A program made the translations under genes and the position numbers. Source: an uncultured Selenomonadales bacterium (lineage in GTDB: Bacteria; Bacillota; Negativicutes; Selenomonadales; Selenomonadaceae). From it: a stretch of 47,329 nt of DNA. The stretch lies in assembly GCA_937877655.1 (NCBI GenBank), contig CALFJC010000100.1, positions 1-47,329 of the forward strand. Reading direction: 5' to 3'. A model generated the notes under the pieces. That model worked only from the letters and a program-made list of their open reading frames with translations. It made no database searches and was not told the DNA's origin. Below are positions 15,836 to 24,037 of the stretch, one piece after another (position 1 is the stretch's first letter; each line of letters opens with the position of its first letter).

Positions 15836-17029
15836 TTATCTGTTTAGCAGATTTGCGACGCGCTCGATGATTTTTTCAGCTAAAGCGGCTTTAGACATCT
15901 TTTCAAAGCTCTCAACTCGTCCGTTACGCCAAATAATCGACGCGATATTGGTTGAAACGCCGAAGCCCGCGCCTTCAGCCGTAACATCATTGGCAACAAT
16001 GAAGTTCAAATTCTTTTCGACGAGTTTTTTATTGGCGTACTCCAAAATATTTTGAGTTTCAGCGGCGAAACCGATTAAAATCTGATTTTTTTTCAAGCCG
16101 CCGAGTTCTTTTAAGATGTCGGGATTTTTTACGAGCTCCAACGTCAAATTCTCGTCGGATTTTTTAATTTTCTGCGCTGAAGGAGTTTTAATTCGATAAT
16201 CGGCAACTGCCGCCGACATTATCACGGAGTCAACCGAATCAAAATGCTTTAAAATTGCCTCGCGCATTTCAGTTGCCGCCTCTACTTTGATAAATTCCAG
16301 ATTTTTTGGCGGCTCAAGCTCGCTTTTGCCCGAAATTAGGACGACTTCCGCGCCGAAATTCACTGCGACCTTTGCAATTTCAAATCCCATGCGCCCCGAA
16401 GAACGATTTCCGATATATCGGACGGGATCAATCGCCTCGACGGTGCCGCCTGCCGTCACCAAAATTTTTTTCCCTGACAAAATCTTTTCTTCCGATAAAA
16501 TTTTCTCGATCTCCGCGCAGATTTCTGTTGGTTCGGGCAAACGTCCTTTGCCGCTCGTGCCGCAAGCCAAATTTCCACTCGCCGGCTCCAAAATTTTTAT
16601 TCCGCGAGCTTTTAACGTCGATAAATTCGCTTGAGTCGCGGGATTTTCAAACATTTTGGTATTCATGGACGGACAAACTAAAATTTTTTTATCGAAAGCC
16701 AAAATTGTTGTGGTTAGGAGGTCGTCAGCTATTCCGTGCGCCGTTTTTGCCAAAAAATTCGCGGTTGCGGGCGCGATTAACATAAAATCCGCCCAATCAG
16801 CCAGCGAAATGTGTTCAACATGAATAAAATTAGCCGCGTCGCCGAACATTTCGACGGACACGGCATTATTTGTAATTTCTTGAAAAGTTCTCGGCGAAAC
16901 AAACTCGGTTGCGTGCTTAGTCATGATAATTTTGACATTCGCGCCCGATTTTTTAAGGCGGCTCGCGACTTCGACGACTTTATAAGCCGCAATTCCGCCC
17001 GTCACGCCGATTAAAATATTTTTTTGCAT
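15836..17029 (-). CDS. coaBC: bifunctional CoaBC (phosphopantothenoylcysteine synthetase/decarboxylase)
   Basis: 397 residues. The CoaC half (about 1-185) decarboxylates phosphopantothenoylcysteine with FMN: 'IGVTGGIAAYKVVEVASRLK', 'HVEHISLADWADFMLIAPAT', 'PSMNTKMFENPATQ' and 'ASGNLACGTSGKGRLPEP' with the catalytic Cys. The CoaB half (about 190-397) ligates cysteine: 'ILVTAGGTVEAIDPVRYIGN', 'SSGRMGFEIAK', 'VIMSAAVADYR'. Both halves look intact, so it should give phosphopantetheine for CoA. It follows rpoZ, but a truncated copy of its own 5' end lies between them. Confidence 0.95.
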   Translation of the reverse strand: MQKNILIGVTGGIAAYKVVEVASRLKKSGANVKIIMTKHATEFVSPRTFQEITNNAVSVEMFGDAANFIHVEHISLADWADFMLIAPATANFLAKTAHGIADDLLTTTILAFDKKILVCPSMNTKMFENPATQANLSTLKARGIKILEPASGNLACGTSGKGRLPEPTEICAEIEKILSEEKILSGKKILVTAGGTVEAIDPVRYIGNRSSGRMGFEIAKVAVNFGAEVVLISGKSELEPPKNLEFIKVEAATEMREAILKHFDSVDSVIMSAAVADYRIKTPSAQKIKKSDENLTLELVKNPDILKELGGLKKNQILIGFAAETQNILEYANKKLVEKNLNFIVANDVTAEGAGFGVSTNIASIIWRNGRVESFEKMSKAALAEKIIERVANLLNR

Positions 17030-17042
17030 TGTTCAATCCTTT

Positions 17043-17120
17043 TTATTGTCTAAAATCGAAATTCAACGCCCTTATTGGATGCAACGTCACGTTGCCGCCG
17101 ATTAAAATATTTTTCTGCAT
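17043..17120 (-). pseudogene. 5' stub duplicating the start of coaBC
   Basis: Reads MQKNILIGGNVTLHPIRALN plus five residues, then stop. The first eight codons and the preceding AAAGGATTGAACA match the real coaBC start, which lies 91 bp further on. After codon 8 the sequence diverges into the palindrome GCAACGT-C-ACGTTGC (17081-17095). The stub sits 3 nt after the rpoZ stop, where coaBC would be expected to begin. Confidence 0.75.
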
Positions 17121-17123
17121 TGT

Positions 17124-17345
17124 TCAATCCTTTATCGTGTAAGTAACTTTCCCTTCGTTAATTTCTTCCATCGCATTGGTTACGAATTTATTTGCGCGGT
17201 TTTCGACGCGGCAAGGAGCCCCGTTCAAAAGTTCGCGGGCGCGTTTACTCGCCAAAACAACCAGAGCATAGCGGCTGTGAGTTTGTTTTAACATAGAATC
17301 CGTTGAAGGATTTACCATGCTGAGGACATCTTCCTTTAATTTCAT
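17124..17345 (-). CDS. rpoZ: RNA polymerase omega subunit
   Basis: 73 residues: 'VNPSTDSMLKQTHSRYALVV', 'ASKRARELLNGA', 'RANKFVTNAMEEINEGKVTY'. Omega binds the beta' subunit and helps assembly of RNA polymerase. Its ATG follows the gmk stop immediately (gmk stop at 17346-17348), the usual gmk-rpoZ order. The family's AlaLeu-rich helix 'ALVVLASKRARELL' is intact. Confidence 0.95.
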   Translation of the reverse strand: MKLKEDVLSMVNPSTDSMLKQTHSRYALVVLASKRARELLNGAPCRVENRANKFVTNAMEEINEGKVTYTIKD

Positions 17346-17951
17346 TTAAAATCCTCCCTCAAAATCAAATTTATCTGTGTTTCGAGCGACTTTTAAGCGT
17401 TCAGCCGTCAAAATCGCCTTAATTTGCGCGGCGGCGTTGTCAATCGTATCATTTACAACGACATAATCATATTCGCGCCCGATTTTTATCTCCGCGACGG
17501 CATTTTTTAATCTGCGCGTCAAAGATTCGGGATTTTCGGTGCCGCGCCCTTCGATTCGGCGTTTTAATTCGTCCAAACTCGGCGGAAGAAGGAAAATATA
17601 AATTCCTTCGGGACATTTTTTCTTGACATTCAACGCGCCTTGAACATCAATTTCCAAAAGAATATCCTCGCCGCGATTCAGCCGCTCTTCAATCTTATTC
17701 AGCGGCGTTCCGTAAAAATTCCCGTAGACTTCGGCGTATTCGAGGAATTTTTCTTCCGAAATCCAAGTTTTAAACTGTTCGACGCTCCAAAAATAATATT
17801 CTCTGCCGTCGACTTCGCCCAAACGCGGTTTTCTGGTCGTTGCAGAGATAGAATAAGCGACTTCGGGCAAATCGTCCAAGATTTTTTTACAAACAGTGCC
17901 CTTGCCCGTGCCGCTCGCGCCCGAAATCACAATCAAAAGACCTTTTTGCAC
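17346..17951 (-). CDS. gmk: guanylate kinase
   Basis: 201 residues, GTG start behind GGAGAAATTAA. Phosphorylates GMP to GDP. P-loop 'ISGASGTGKGTV', GMP-binding 'YSISATTRKPRLGEVDGREY', 'LLEIDVQGALNVKKKCPEGI' and the C-terminal 'VVNDTIDNAAAQIKAIL'. It starts about 95 bp after a truncated duplicate of its own 5' end. Confidence 0.96.
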   Translation of the reverse strand: MQKGLLIVISGASGTGKGTVCKKILDDLPEVAYSISATTRKPRLGEVDGREYYFWSVEQFKTWISEEKFLEYAEVYGNFYGTPLNKIEERLNRGEDILLEIDVQGALNVKKKCPEGIYIFLLPPSLDELKRRIEGRGTENPESLTRRLKNAVAEIKIGREYDYVVVNDTIDNAAAQIKAILTAERLKVARNTDKFDFEGGF

Positions 17952-18046
17952 TTAATTTCTCCTATAAAAGTTTCTAAACTGCCAATGCGCGGTGAGTTAC
18001 TCTGAACTTTTTTTAACGCAGGAGCGCGACATCTGTTCCGTCGCTT

Positions 18047-18097
18047 TTAAAGCGACCCGCTCGCGCCCGAAATTACTACCAAAAGACCTTTTCGCAT
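18047..18097 (-). pseudogene. 5' stub duplicating the start of gmk
   Basis: MRKGLLVVISGASGSL then stop. It matches the gmk N-terminus (MQKGLLIVISGASGTG) and begins with ATG overlapping the dapF stop (TAATG), with GGAG inside dapF as RBS. After the match the DNA turns into the palindrome GTCGCTTT-T-AAAGCGAC (18040-18056). The stub is probably the original gmk start, cut off when the junction was rearranged. Confidence 0.75.
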
Positions 18098-18912
18098 TAA
18101 AATTCTCCGGAAAAAACTCTTTCGGCGGGTCCCGTCATGAAAATATGATTATTTTCGCGCCAATCGATTTGAAGTTCGCCGCCGTCGAGAATAACGGTAC
18201 ATTTTTTGCCCGTCAAGCCGTTTAAATTCGCCGCAACCGCCGTTGCACAAGTTCCCGTGCCGCAAGCGAGAGTAATTCCGCTTCCGCGCTCCCAAACGCG
18301 CATTCTCAACTTGTTTTCGCCGATTTTTTGGGCAAATTCGGTGTTTGTCTTGCGCGGGAAAATTTTATGCGTCTCAAATTTCGGTCCGACGTGTTCCAAA
18401 TCGATTTTTTTAATATCGTCAACGAAAACGACGCAATGCGGGTTGCCCATGCTGACGCAAGTCATTTTATAAGTCACGCCGTCAACTTCAATCGGCTCTC
18501 CGACCAATTTTTGACTGCCGAAGCCGTCAACCGGGATTAAATCGGCGTTAAAAATCGGTTCGCCCATGTCAACGGTTATCAAACCGTATTTCATGCTGAC
18601 AGTAAGCACGCCCGCGCCGGTTTCAACCGTCAAATCGTCGTCGGAGAAAAATTTATCGCCGCTGAGCAGATATTTCGCGAAACAACGAATGCCGTTGCCG
18701 CACATTTCGGGTTCCGAGCCGTCCGCGTTGAAAATTCTCATGCGAGTCGCGGCTTTCGTCGAATTTTGAACGTAAATGATGCCGTCCGCGCCGATTCCAA
18801 AATGTCTGTCGCACAAACGGCGAATTTCTTCGGGACTTTCAATCGAATTGCCGACGCGGTCGATTATTATGAAATCATTCCCGCAACCCTGCCATTTCTC
18901 AAATTTCTGCAT
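18097..18912 (-). CDS. dapF: diaminopimelate epimerase
   Basis: 271 residues. Interconverts LL- and meso-diaminopimelate for lysine and peptidoglycan. Motifs: 'GCGNDFIIIDR', 'ADGIIYVQ', 'EMCGNGIRCFAKYL' (first catalytic Cys), 'SMGNPHCVVFVDD' and 'GSGITLACGTGTCATAVA' (second catalytic Cys). ATG 18912 is preceded by AAAGGAGG; the frame is open 123 codons upstream but that part is antisense to DUF512. First gene of the dapF-gmk-rpoZ-coaBC run. Confidence 0.95.
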   Translation of the reverse strand: MQKFEKWQGCGNDFIIIDRVGNSIESPEEIRRLCDRHFGIGADGIIYVQNSTKAATRMRIFNADGSEPEMCGNGIRCFAKYLLSGDKFFSDDDLTVETGAGVLTVSMKYGLITVDMGEPIFNADLIPVDGFGSQKLVGEPIEVDGVTYKMTCVSMGNPHCVVFVDDIKKIDLEHVGPKFETHKIFPRKTNTEFAQKIGENKLRMRVWERGSGITLACGTGTCATAVAANLNGLTGKKCTVILDGGELQIDWRENNHIFMTGPAERVFSGEF

Positions 18913-18960
18913 GATAATTGCCTCCTTTGATTCGCGCAGTATACTACTTTTCCAAAACCT

Positions 18961-18989
18961 TTGCAACTTTATTGTTCCTTTGCTATAAT
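18961..18989 (+). promoter_or_regulatory. sigma-70-type promoter of the DUF512-der unit
   Basis: TTGCAA (18961-18966), 17-bp spacer, TATAAT (18984-18989). The predicted transcript start near 18996 leaves only about 8 nt before the ATG at 19004, favouring the TTG start at 19019. Confidence 0.7.
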
Positions 18990-19018
18990 CGGAAAAAATT
19001 TTTATGGAGAGGAAAATT

Positions 19019-20308
19019 TTGGAAGGATTGATAACAAAAATCGCGGCGGGCAGTCTTGCTGAAGAGTTGGAACTGAAAATCGGCGATAAAATTCTAAAAA
19101 TCAACGGAAAAACTCCCCGCGACATAATCGATTTGAGTTTTTTACTCGCTGAAGAGGAAATTGAACTTTTTATCGAGCATTCCGACGGCGAAAAAGAAAT
19201 TATTGCCTTTGAAAAGGATTTTGATGAAGAATTGGGCGCGGAATTTGAATCTGCGGTCTTTGACGGGATAAAACGTTGCAAAAATCATTGCGTGTTCTGT
19301 TTTGTGGACATGATCGCGCCGAATATGCGCAAAACTCTCAACATTAAGGACGATGATTATCGTTTGTCGTTTTTGTTCGGGAATTTCATAACGCTGACGA
19401 ATTTAACGGCGAAAGATTTCAATCGCATAAAGAAATTTCATCTGTCGCCGCTTTTTATTTCGATTCACTCAATGAATCCCGGCTTGCGGGCAAAAATTTT
19501 AAGGACATCGCTCGGAAAAAATATTCAAAAACAACTTGACGAGCTGGAAAAAGCGGGCGTGGAATATCATACGCAGGTAGTTTTATGCAAAAATTTGAAT
19601 GACGGAGCCGAATTGGACTTCACGATAGCGGAAATTTTGAAAAGACGCCCGCAAGCGTTGAGTTTGGCGATAGTTCCGGTTGGCGTGACGAAATATCGGC
19701 GCGATAAATTCATTTTGGAGCAATTTGACAGAGAATCGGCGGCAAAAGTGATTGAACAGGTTGAAATTTGGCAAAAAAAAATTCGCGCAGAGTCAGGACG
19801 AACTTTTATTTATCTCGGCGACGAATTTTATTTGTTGGCTGAAAAAAATTTGCCGCCCGTCAAGTTTTACGATGATTTTCCGCAAATAGAAAACGGAATC
19901 GGCATGACGCGCAATTTTATCGAGGAACTAGGAACTAGGAACCAGGAACTAGGAGTTGAAAATAAAAATTTAAAAATCGACGTGATAAGCGGGACATCAT
20001 TTGCGAAAGTCTTAAAAAATCTGGTTAAAAGCCCGAACGTGCGGATTTTGCCAGTTGAAAATAAATTTTTCGGCTCGAAAGTGAATGTATCGGGGCTTTT
20101 GACGGGCGGAGACATAATCGACGCGCTGAAAACTTCGGAAAGGCAACGCGATTTGATATTGATACCTGCGACGGCATTAAAAACAGGCGAAGAAATTTTT
20201 TTGGATGACATTTCGCTTGAAAATTTGAGAAAAATATTTGCTCCCGCGCAGATTTTGCCGATAAAAGACGGCTTTGAATTCAAAAAGGCATTGGAGGGGA
20301 AATTTTAA
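19019..20308 (+). CDS. DUF512 (PDZ/radical-SAM-like) protein
   Basis: 429 residues. N-terminal PDZ-like domain ('ITKIAAGSLAEELELKIGDK'), then 'CKNHCVFCFVDMIAPNMRKT', a C-x3-C-x2-C cluster as in radical SAM enzymes, then a TIM-barrel-like region, and a C-terminal DUF512 part ('IDVISGTSFAKVLKNL', 'VSGLLTGGDIIDALKTSERQ'). Conserved next to der in Firmicutes; no proven reaction. I place the start at TTG 19019, 6 nt after GAGAGG; the ATG at 19004 lacks an RBS. A repetitive insert (GGAACTAG units, 19926-19960) encodes 'EELGTRNQELGVENKNL' in a linker. Confidence 0.88.
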   Translation: MEGLITKIAAGSLAEELELKIGDKILKINGKTPRDIIDLSFLLAEEEIELFIEHSDGEKEIIAFEKDFDEELGAEFESAVFDGIKRCKNHCVFCFVDMIAPNMRKTLNIKDDDYRLSFLFGNFITLTNLTAKDFNRIKKFHLSPLFISIHSMNPGLRAKILRTSLGKNIQKQLDELEKAGVEYHTQVVLCKNLNDGAELDFTIAEILKRRPQALSLAIVPVGVTKYRRDKFILEQFDRESAAKVIEQVEIWQKKIRAESGRTFIYLGDEFYLLAEKNLPPVKFYDDFPQIENGIGMTRNFIEELGTRNQELGVENKNLKIDVISGTSFAKVLKNLVKSPNVRILPVENKFFGSKVNVSGLLTGGDIIDALKTSERQRDLILIPATALKTGEEIFLDDISLENLRKIFAPAQILPIKDGFEFKKALEGKF

Positions 20309-21643
20309 ATGAGTAAACCGATAGTTGCGATAGTCGGGCGACCGAATGTGGGGAAATCGACGCTTTTCAATCAAATTGGCAAGAAAAAGTTATCGATAGT
20401 GGACGATATGGCGGGCGTGACGCGAGACAGAATTTATATGGACGCAACATGGCTCGATAAAGAATTCACGCTGATAGACACGGGCGGGATTGAGATAAAA
20501 TCTGCCGACAAAATGCTGAATTCAATAAAAATCCAAGCGAAAATCGCGATTGAGGAAGCGGATTCGATAATTTTTGTGGTTGACGGGCGCGCAGGAGTGA
20601 CTTCTTCGGATGAAGATGTCGGAAAAATGTTGCGCGTGTCGAAAAAGCCGATAATTTTGGCGGTAAACAAGATTGACGGCGTAAATTTGGAGCAAGAGGC
20701 GTATGAATTTTATAAAATGGGCTTGGGCGAGCCGATAGGAATTTCAGCAAGCAATGCGCTGAATTTGGGCGATTTACTCGACGCGGTGATAAAAACTTTT
20801 CCGAAAACCGAAATCGAAACTCGCGACGAAGACGAAATAAGAATTGCGGTTATCGGGCGTCCGAATGTCGGAAAATCTTCATTGGTAAATAAAATGCTCG
20901 GCGAAGAGCGCGTAATTGTCAGCGACATTCCCGGCACGACTCGCGACGCGATTGACACGCATTTTTTCATGAACGGAACGAAATTCACGCTGATAGACAC
21001 GGCGGGCATGCGAAAAAAATCCAAAATCGATGAACCGGTTGAAAGATACAGCGTGATTCGTTCGCTTCGGGCGATTGACCGCGCAGATGTCGTGCTGATG
21101 ATGATTGAAGCTCCCGTCGGTGTGACGGAACAGGATAAAAAAATCGCGGGCTACGCGCATGATTCGGGCAAAGGTTGCGTTATCGTCGTCAACAAGTGGG
21201 ATATTTTCCCGAATAAACACGACCGCTCGACAAATCGCTTTACCGACGATTTGAGAAATCGTTTGGGCTTTTTGCAATATGCGCCCGTCGTTTATGCCAG
21301 TGCTTTGACGGGGCAGCGCGTCGAAAGGGTTACGGAGCTTGTTAAATTTGTCGCCGAGCAACAATCGATGAGAATTCAAACCAGCGTTTTGAACGAATTG
21401 ATTCGCGACGCGGTTGCCGTCAATCCTCCGCCGAGCAAAAAGGGCAAGTCGGCTAAAATTTTTTTCGTGACGCAAGCCGACATTTGCCCGCCAAAATTTA
21501 TAATTTTCGTCAACGAGCCCGAACTTTTACATTTCTCTTATCTGCGCTTCCTTGAAAATCGTTTGCGCGAGAGTTTCGGCTTTGAGGGCACGCCGATAAA
21601 ATTTTTCGTCCGAAAACACAATCAAAAGGACGACGACCAATAA
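20309..21643 (+). CDS. der: ribosome-biogenesis GTPase Der (EngA)
   Basis: 444 residues. Tandem G domains: GRPNVGKSTLFN, DTGGIE, NKIDG in the first and GRPNVGKSSLVN, DTAGMRKKSK, NKWD in the second, then a KH-like C-terminal domain ('KIFFVTQADICPPKFIIFVN'). Der is needed for 50S subunit assembly. ATG directly follows the DUF512 stop with GGAGGGG as RBS, so the two are cotranscribed. Confidence 0.97.
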   Translation: MSKPIVAIVGRPNVGKSTLFNQIGKKKLSIVDDMAGVTRDRIYMDATWLDKEFTLIDTGGIEIKSADKMLNSIKIQAKIAIEEADSIIFVVDGRAGVTSSDEDVGKMLRVSKKPIILAVNKIDGVNLEQEAYEFYKMGLGEPIGISASNALNLGDLLDAVIKTFPKTEIETRDEDEIRIAVIGRPNVGKSSLVNKMLGEERVIVSDIPGTTRDAIDTHFFMNGTKFTLIDTAGMRKKSKIDEPVERYSVIRSLRAIDRADVVLMMIEAPVGVTEQDKKIAGYAHDSGKGCVIVVNKWDIFPNKHDRSTNRFTDDLRNRLGFLQYAPVVYASALTGQRVERVTELVKFVAEQQSMRIQTSVLNELIRDAVAVNPPPSKKGKSAKIFFVTQADICPPKFIIFVNEPELLHFSYLRFLENRLRESFGFEGTPIKFFVRKHNQKDDDQ

Positions 21644-21648
21644 AAAAC

Positions 21649-21670
21649 TCCCCGTTCACAGCGAGCGGGG
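21649..21670. terminator. bidirectional terminator after der
   Basis: CCCCGTTC / GAGCGGGG hairpin with flanking A-run and T-run, between the convergent der and the 21692-22594 gene. Confidence 0.85.
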
Positions 21671-21691
21671 TATTTTTTTATCATAGAAAAC

Positions 21692-22594
21692 TTATTCTTG
21701 AAAGCCTACGAATGACAATCCGCGAGCTTCTCCGCCCATCCGATTAACAAGGGCGGCATGTCCATAAATATAACCTTTTACATTTACAATAGAGTTCTCT
21801 GAAACGTATGCAGAATCGCCTACTATAATCATTGAGATTGCTACAGGATCATAGGTATCGCCAACTGCGAGCATAGCATCGTAGCAATTTTTGCCGAAGA
21901 ATTTCACTGCTGAGTTTCCCGGCGGCAACTGCTTGATTGAATAAATTCGACCGCTTAAGTTCACAACTTTGCCATAATACTCCCAAGGTTTTTTCATGGC
22001 ATCTTCGGCATTAATCCAATTAGCCTCTGCCTCGTGTACGTAATCGGGATATTTTTTTACTAAACCTGAGGCTTTCAATAAATTAGTGCCATCATTGCTT
22101 GTGTCGGTCGTTTCCAAGTTCCATCCTGTGGAAGATTCTTTGAGTATTTCTTTTTGTTTACGTTGAGCCTCAGCGATTTTTCTTTTTTCTGCTGCTTCCT
22201 GCTCGGCTTGTTTTTTCGCCGCTTCAATTTCAGGTTTCCGTCGTTCTAATTCAGCTTTCAATTCGGCGACTTTTTCGGCTTCTGCTTTTTCTTTTGTCGC
22301 CCATTCTTCCTCACGTTTTTTCTTTTCTTCCGCCGCCTTTTGTTCAGCAAGTTTTTTCTCCGTCTCTGCTTTCTGTTCAGAGTCAATTTTTGCCTGTCGA
22401 GCCGCTATCTGTTCCGGTGTTTGTGTTTGATACACACCGACCGAAGCGATAATAACCACTACAAAAGATAAAGCCAAGTTTTTCAAGTAAAGTGATTTAG
22501 GTTGTTTACGTATTGCCGCGATGATAAGTCGAGCTAAAAAGTATATTCCTGCTATTGACGCAACCAAACAAATTAGGGTTAATAAATTGTTCAT
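21692..22594 (-). CDS. membrane-anchored coiled-coil protein, paralogue 1
   Basis: 300 residues. Two N-terminal membrane spans (about 3-27 and 36-56), a long Glu/Lys/Ala coiled coil (about 65-150, 'KKLAEQKAAEEKKKREEEWA'), then a C-terminal domain of about 130 residues ('GKVVNLSGRIYSIKQLPPGN', 'VKGYIYGHAALVNRMGGEAR', 'SFVGFQE'), which looks like an OB-type beta-barrel. Function unknown. It is clearly homologous to the gene at 46206-47129; the C-terminal domains align along their length and end identically. RBS GGGAGG. Confidence 0.75.
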   Translation of the reverse strand: MNNLLTLICLVASIAGIYFLARLIIAAIRKQPKSLYLKNLALSFVVVIIASVGVYQTQTPEQIAARQAKIDSEQKAETEKKLAEQKAAEEKKKREEEWATKEKAEAEKVAELKAELERRKPEIEAAKKQAEQEAAEKRKIAEAQRKQKEILKESSTGWNLETTDTSNDGTNLLKASGLVKKYPDYVHEAEANWINAEDAMKKPWEYYGKVVNLSGRIYSIKQLPPGNSAVKFFGKNCYDAMLAVGDTYDPVAISMIIVGDSAYVSENSIVNVKGYIYGHAALVNRMGGEARGLSFVGFQE

Positions 22595-22876
22595 TATTCG
22601 TCCTCCCGATAAATATTTTTGGTTTATGAAAATTTTAGCACAAATTTAAGCCAAACACAAGCAAAAGCCTGCCGAACGGTAACCGATACGAACTGAATCA
22701 TCAAATTCATCGCATGTACCGCAATGCTGTGCACACGGTTTTTTCTTTAGAAATTTTCGGCTTGTGACAGACCTTCTTTATTGCCGTTTCTTCTTTCTGA
22801 ACGAAATATTTTTGCATGCGCCATTGTCGGTGAAAGAAAGTTATGTTAAATTTTTTCATTGAAAAGAGAAATTTTT

Positions 22877-24030
22877 ATGCCTAAAACTATTAAGCCGACA
22901 AAGCTGTTCAAATCCGGTGAAGTCAAAACTTTTGCGATAGCGACACAAGAAGAACTACTCAGAAGTTTTTTGCCTGAAGAATTTTTCTCACAATTGCTAT
23001 AGTCAGGCAATTCAAATGCTCACATAAGTCACATTTTTAATTGCTCGTCGTCGGACAATAATGGCAACGGGATTCGCGCTAACGTTACTTACGACAGATG
23101 CTCCAAAAAAATTATTGATCCCGATACTCAATCGCTCAGAGAAAAATTGGGATTCGCAAATGATGGCGTTACAAATAAATTTTTAGAGCCGCCTGCACGA
23201 AAGGAAATCCTTCAAAACATCGAGAACATGTGGAATAATAATCCGCAACAAGAAAAATACCGGCGCGAAAGAAAGTCGGAACTCCGCAAAATGATAAACA
23301 ACGACGAAGATAAAACTTACTTGTCCGCAGAGATTATGGATTGGTTGAACAATGCCATATTTCAAGGCGACGAAATTTTTCGCAGGGCATTGGCGGTACT
23401 TACCGTCTTGTCGGTCACACGCTGCTTTATTGAAAACCAACACCAATGGAAAATTGTTTCGGAAAAACTTTTCCCTTGTCTGCCGTCGATAAATTTATCG
23501 AATAACCCGCTCAAAGAGTACAAAAATCATCTTAGAAAAAATACTGAAGATTGGGGGGTAAAGCTTAAGCGGCTCCGGAAAATATTCTTGATGTTGCGAC
23601 TGCTGATTTAAATCGACGCACAAAAATATTACTAATCGAGACTGCATATCTTGCTGTGAAAAAATTTTTGCTTATGGCAAAACAAAAACAAAAGGCAATG
23701 AAAATTACGATAAAACAATTCAAAGCTTGTAAGCTTGCCGCACGCTGTCGACTTGTTATGATATGTTGGTTGAATTCTTCGCCCGCAACATAACCTTGAG
23801 CAAGCGCAAAATTATGCTGAACAGTACTTTGCATGGACGAAAGCGGCTCTAAAAATCGACACAACACCCCAAAGATACAGGTACGTTATAATGAGCAGTG
23901 CAAAGCAAATTACACTTGAAATTCGGCGACGGCAAAATCGAGCCACTGAAAAAATATTGAGAGATGCTCGCGAACTTTATCGGCTCTGCAAAGAAGCTTT
24001 GAAGGAAAATCCTGCGGACTTCAAATTATA
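22877..24030 (+). pseudogene. decayed unknown gene(s) at the island edge
   Basis: The plus strand carries coding-like pieces broken by stops and frame changes: 'MPKTIKPTKLFKSGEVKTFA' to a stop at 23000-23002; a frame running through 'LREKLGFANDGVTNKFLEPP' and 'EIMDWLNNAIFQGDEIFRRA' to about 23560; then, after a frameshift near 23560, 'PENILDVATADLNRRTKILL'; and a last piece 'AEQYFAWTKAALKIDTTPQR' ending at TAA 24028-24030. I do not recognise the family. No minus-strand ORF here is convincing. It lies between paralogue 1 and the Ssp-like operon. Confidence 0.55.
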
Positions 24031-24037
24031 AATTCGC

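Noticed and set aside
18913..19281. N-terminal extension of dapF
   Set aside because: The upstream frame is antisense to the DUF512 gene, has no RBS and reads as Ser-rich nonsense; the DapF motif starts right after ATG 18912.
23565..23867. Minus-strand 100-aa frame
   Set aside because: It is the antisense of a coding-like stretch of the plus-strand pseudogene and has no RBS.
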